Of a stretch of 15,930 bases of DNA, positions 14,352 to 15,930 are shown one piece after another. The stretch is taken from assembly GCA_041601535.1 (NCBI GenBank), contig JBFIHZ010000061.1:1-15930 (forward strand), written 5' to 3'. Both the position numbers and the translations under genes were made by a program. A model generated the notes under the pieces. That model did no database searches and was not told the DNA's origin. It saw nothing but the letters and a program-made list of their open reading frames with translations. Source of the DNA: JBFIHZ01 sp041601535 (GTDB lineage: Bacteria > Pseudomonadota > Gammaproteobacteria > Xanthomonadales > SZUA-36). Positions within the stretch are counted from its first letter, which is position 1; each line of letters begins with the position of its first letter.

Positions 14352-15172
14352 GCCGCCACTTCCTGATCGGTGCCGGTGGCCAGTGGCGCCTGGTCAGCCT
14401 TGAGGCTGATAAAGTGATCACGCCACTGGATCAGTTCGATGCCACCATCGTGATGCTCAATCAGGGCGGTACAGCTTTCCACCCAGTCCCCGCAATTCAT
14501 GTAACTGATACCCTGCATGCGGGAGATTTCCGCGCGATGAATATGCCCGCAGATCACTCCATCCACCTGTTCTCTGGTGGCGGCACGAACCACCGCTTCT
14601 TCGTAGCGGCCAATATACTGAACAGCGTTTTTCACCTTGTGTTTCAGATAGGCGGCCAGCGACCAGTACTCTTTACCCAGGCGTCTCCGGATGGCATTGA
14701 TCCAGGTGTTCATGCGCAACAGCAGGTCGTATAAATTGGATCCGATCACTGCCAGTAACGGCGAGCATCGCACCACGCTGTCGAATTGATCACCATGAAT
14801 CACCAGCACCCTTCTTCCGTCTGCGGTTTCATGCACCAGGTGATCACGCACCTCGATATTCCCGAACATCATGCCACTGTATTGCCGCAGGGTTTCGTCA
14901 TGATTGCCGGGCACCAGCACTACACGGGTTCCGTGCTGGACTTTTTCCAGGATGGCCTGGACCACCTTCCCGTGGCTTGCCGGCCAGTAGGGACGCTTGC
15001 GCAAATACCAAAAATCAATGATGTCGCCGACCAGATAGAGTTCCTCACACCGTACACGCGCAAGAAAATCAAGCAGGTAATCCGCACTGCATCCCGGAAA
15101 ACCGAGGTGGACGTCGGAAATGAATACCGTGCGAACATCCAGAACCCGGTTTAACCTTGTGACTTTGCTCAT
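14348..15172 (-). CDS. plcP: Metallophosphoesterase, probable phospholipase C PlcP
   Basis: The 274-aa protein is a calcineurin-like phosphoesterase. All metal-ligand motifs are present in order: ISDVHLG (Asp20, His22), VGDIIDFW, PGNHDE, VIHGDQFD and CGHIHRAE. It is often annotated as UDP-2,3-diacylglucosamine pyrophosphatase (LpxH). It is longer than LpxH (about 240 aa), and the segments KEYWSLAAYLKHKVKNAV and MNCGDWVESCTA are typical, to my recollection, of PlcP, which cleaves membrane phospholipids to diacylglycerol during phosphate starvation. The coupled GT4 gene and the PHO boxes upstream argue for PlcP over LpxH. The ATG at 15172 has AGGGAGG (15181-15187) 8 nt upstream. It is the first gene of a two-gene operon. 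Confidence 0.87.
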   Translation of the reverse strand: MSKVTRLNRVLDVRTVFISDVHLGFPGCSADYLLDFLARVRCEELYLVGDIIDFWYLRKRPYWPASHGKVVQAILEKVQHGTRVVLVPGNHDETLRQYSGMMFGNIEVRDHLVHETADGRRVLVIHGDQFDSVVRCSPLLAVIGSNLYDLLLRMNTWINAIRRRLGKEYWSLAAYLKHKVKNAVQYIGRYEEAVVRAATREQVDGVICGHIHRAEISRMQGISYMNCGDWVESCTALIEHHDGGIELIQWRDHFISLKADQAPLATGTDQEVAA

Positions 15173-15196
15173 TTCCGCGCCCTCCCTGTTTTGCGC

Positions 15197-15241
15197 AGAC
15201 TAGGCCGCTGCCATGACAGTGTGATGAACATCCGATGACAA
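15197..15241 (-). promoter_or_regulatory. PHO box (three heptamers) and -10 element of the plcP-agt operon
   Basis: On the minus strand three heptamers stand at an exact 11-bp period with 4-nt spacers: TTGTCAT (15241-15235), TGTTCAT (15230-15224) and CTGTCAT (15219-15213). The PhoB half-site consensus is CTGTCAT; the three match it at 6, 4 and 7 of 7 positions. Ten nucleotides after the last heptamer is TAGTCT (15202-15197), a plausible -10, and there is no -35. This is the usual geometry of a PhoB-activated promoter. The predicted start near 15190 leaves a short leader with a good ribosome site. Confidence 0.82.
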
Positions 15242-15371
15242 GCCGTTGAAGATTTCTTGACTGTTTGATGAATTCGCCTGCGACTTCTGGCACAGGATTC
15301 GGCCGCCGTAATGAGTTAGCCTGTGAATCGGCTCATTCGGTATAGAAACCTGCCTTGCAAGGAGCATTGCC

Positions 15372-15930
15372 ATGACCCGCACAGCTGACGACACCCGGCT
15401 GCCCATCAAACTGGACAGCACATCGAATGGCGAATTCGTGCCCATTCCACTCAAGCCCGCAGAGCACAAAGCCAACCACCTGGCACTGCAGCAGGCAGAT
15501 CAGGCGGCGCGCCGAACCGGGCGCAAACGGCGTGAATTCCTGGCATCGAGCTGTGGCGCGGCGGCCACCCTGCTGGCATTCAACCAGGCGCATGCATTCA
15601 GCGGTGCACCGGCGGTTTTTGATCTGCCTGCGTCGGCGGCCTTTGATCCGGAAGTAGCGGCCAGCAAGCTGGAAGGCAAAGAATTCATATTCGATGTGCA
15701 GGGTCATTACCTGCCGCCCAACCTGGCGCGCACACTCAAGCCCCAGTGCCAGGATGACCATGACCTGTTGGGCCGCGATTACATGAGTTGCCTGGGCGCT
15801 GACAATTTCATCAAGGACGTATTCCTGGACAGTGACACCGACCTGATGGCCCTGTCCTTCATTCCATCCACCCATGCCAATGAGCCGCTGTCGATTGAAG
15901 AGGCAGCCCGCACCCGCGAGATGGTCGACC
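15372..15930 (+). CDS. Tat-exported amidohydrolase-family protein, 3'-truncated by the window
   Basis: The first 186 codons are present and the frame is open at the window end. AAGGAG lies 7 nt before the ATG. A twin-arginine signal is clear: KRREFLASSCG with Arg53-Arg54, then a hydrophobic run and a cleavage site near AHA at 75. It is preceded by an unusually long polar extension of about 50 residues. The mature start (KEFIFDVQGHYLPP) looks like the first strand of an amidohydrolase-2 type TIM barrel, where the first metal motif is normally D-x-H-x-H; here the first His is Gln (D-V-Q-G-H). Similar Tat-exported amidohydrolases occur in marine and soil bacteria with unknown substrates. It is divergent from plcP. 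A TATAGA at 15341-15346 may be its -10. The 199-nt gap otherwise holds the Pho promoter. Confidence 0.75.
   Translation, partial: MTRTADDTRLPIKLDSTSNGEFVPIPLKPAEHKANHLALQQADQAARRTGRKRREFLASSCGAAATLLAFNQAHAFSGAPAVFDLPASAAFDPEVAASKLEGKEFIFDVQGHYLPPNLARTLKPQCQDDHDLLGRDYMSCLGADNFIKDVFLDSDTDLMALSFIPSTHANEPLSIEEAARTREMVD

Noticed and set aside
14348..15172. LpxH of lipid A synthesis
   Set aside because: Length, C-terminal motifs, the coupled glycosyltransferase and the PHO boxes fit PlcP better, although by-eye comparison cannot fully exclude an LpxH-like enzyme.
15333..15875. Open frame of 180 codons antisense to the amidohydrolase gene
   Set aside because: The plus-strand frame has a ribosome site, a Tat signal and a domain start; the antisense one has none.
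1..15930. CRISPR array, prophage, insertion sequence, tRNA or rRNA gene
   Set aside because: No regularly spaced repeats, transposase, integrase, phage structural gene or tRNA/rRNA sequence was seen.

Overview
The window looks like chromosome of a Gram-negative gammaproteobacterium with a GC content of roughly 55-60%. The support is an outer-membrane beta-barrel protein, lipopolysaccharide core genes (a Kdo kinase and a family 9 heptosyltransferase-like enzyme), a periplasmic cyclophilin, an AsrA/YcbZ-type Lon-like protease and a Pho-box-controlled lipid-remodelling pair. The last feature is typical of marine heterotrophs. The genus cannot be named from sequence alone. I see no tRNA, rRNA, CRISPR array, insertion sequence or phage gene.

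Layout, left to right. (1) 42-905, minus: a DUF6502 protein whose C-terminal half is unusually AT-rich. It lies behind a predicted 220-nt GC-rich structured leader and a promoter whose -35 and -10 are each covered by a copy of one operator-like repeat. (2) 1243-3741, minus: a likely operon of a periplasmic cyclophilin (ppiA-like), an EamA/DMT transporter and an uncharacterised membrane protein. (3) 3804-6604, plus: a Lon-like ATP-dependent protease with a degenerate Walker A motif, translationally coupled to a small four-helix membrane protein. (4) 6705-7791, minus: an SPFH/band-7 membrane protein followed by a ribbon-helix-helix protein, with a hairpin between them and a palindrome over the SPFH start region. 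(5) 7963-9711, plus: an outer-membrane barrel protein abutting an uncharacterised exported protein with a DKxGHF motif. (6) 9683-11933, minus: a Kdo kinase (kdkA), a GNAT acetyltransferase and an exported metallo-beta-lactamase-fold hydrolase. (7) 12160-13221, plus: a heptosyltransferase-like GT9, divergent from kdkA. (8) 13248-15172, minus: a metallophosphoesterase and a GT4 glycosyltransferase with overlapping ends, best read as plcP-agt. (9) 15372 to the window end, plus: a Tat-exported amidohydrolase-family protein, truncated by the window.

The best-supported functional unit is plcP-agt. The phosphoesterase would release diacylglycerol from phospholipids and the glycosyltransferase would rebuild it as a phosphorus-free glycolipid. 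The promoter carries three PHO heptamers at an exact 11-bp period, ending 10 nt before a -10-like element, as expected for PhoB control. The neighbouring kdkA and GT9 genes make this half of the window mainly about envelope lipids. The regions most likely to hold something undescribed are the operator and structured-RNA leader of the DUF6502 gene, the SPFH/ribbon-helix-helix pair with its palindrome, and the barrel/DKxGHF pair.
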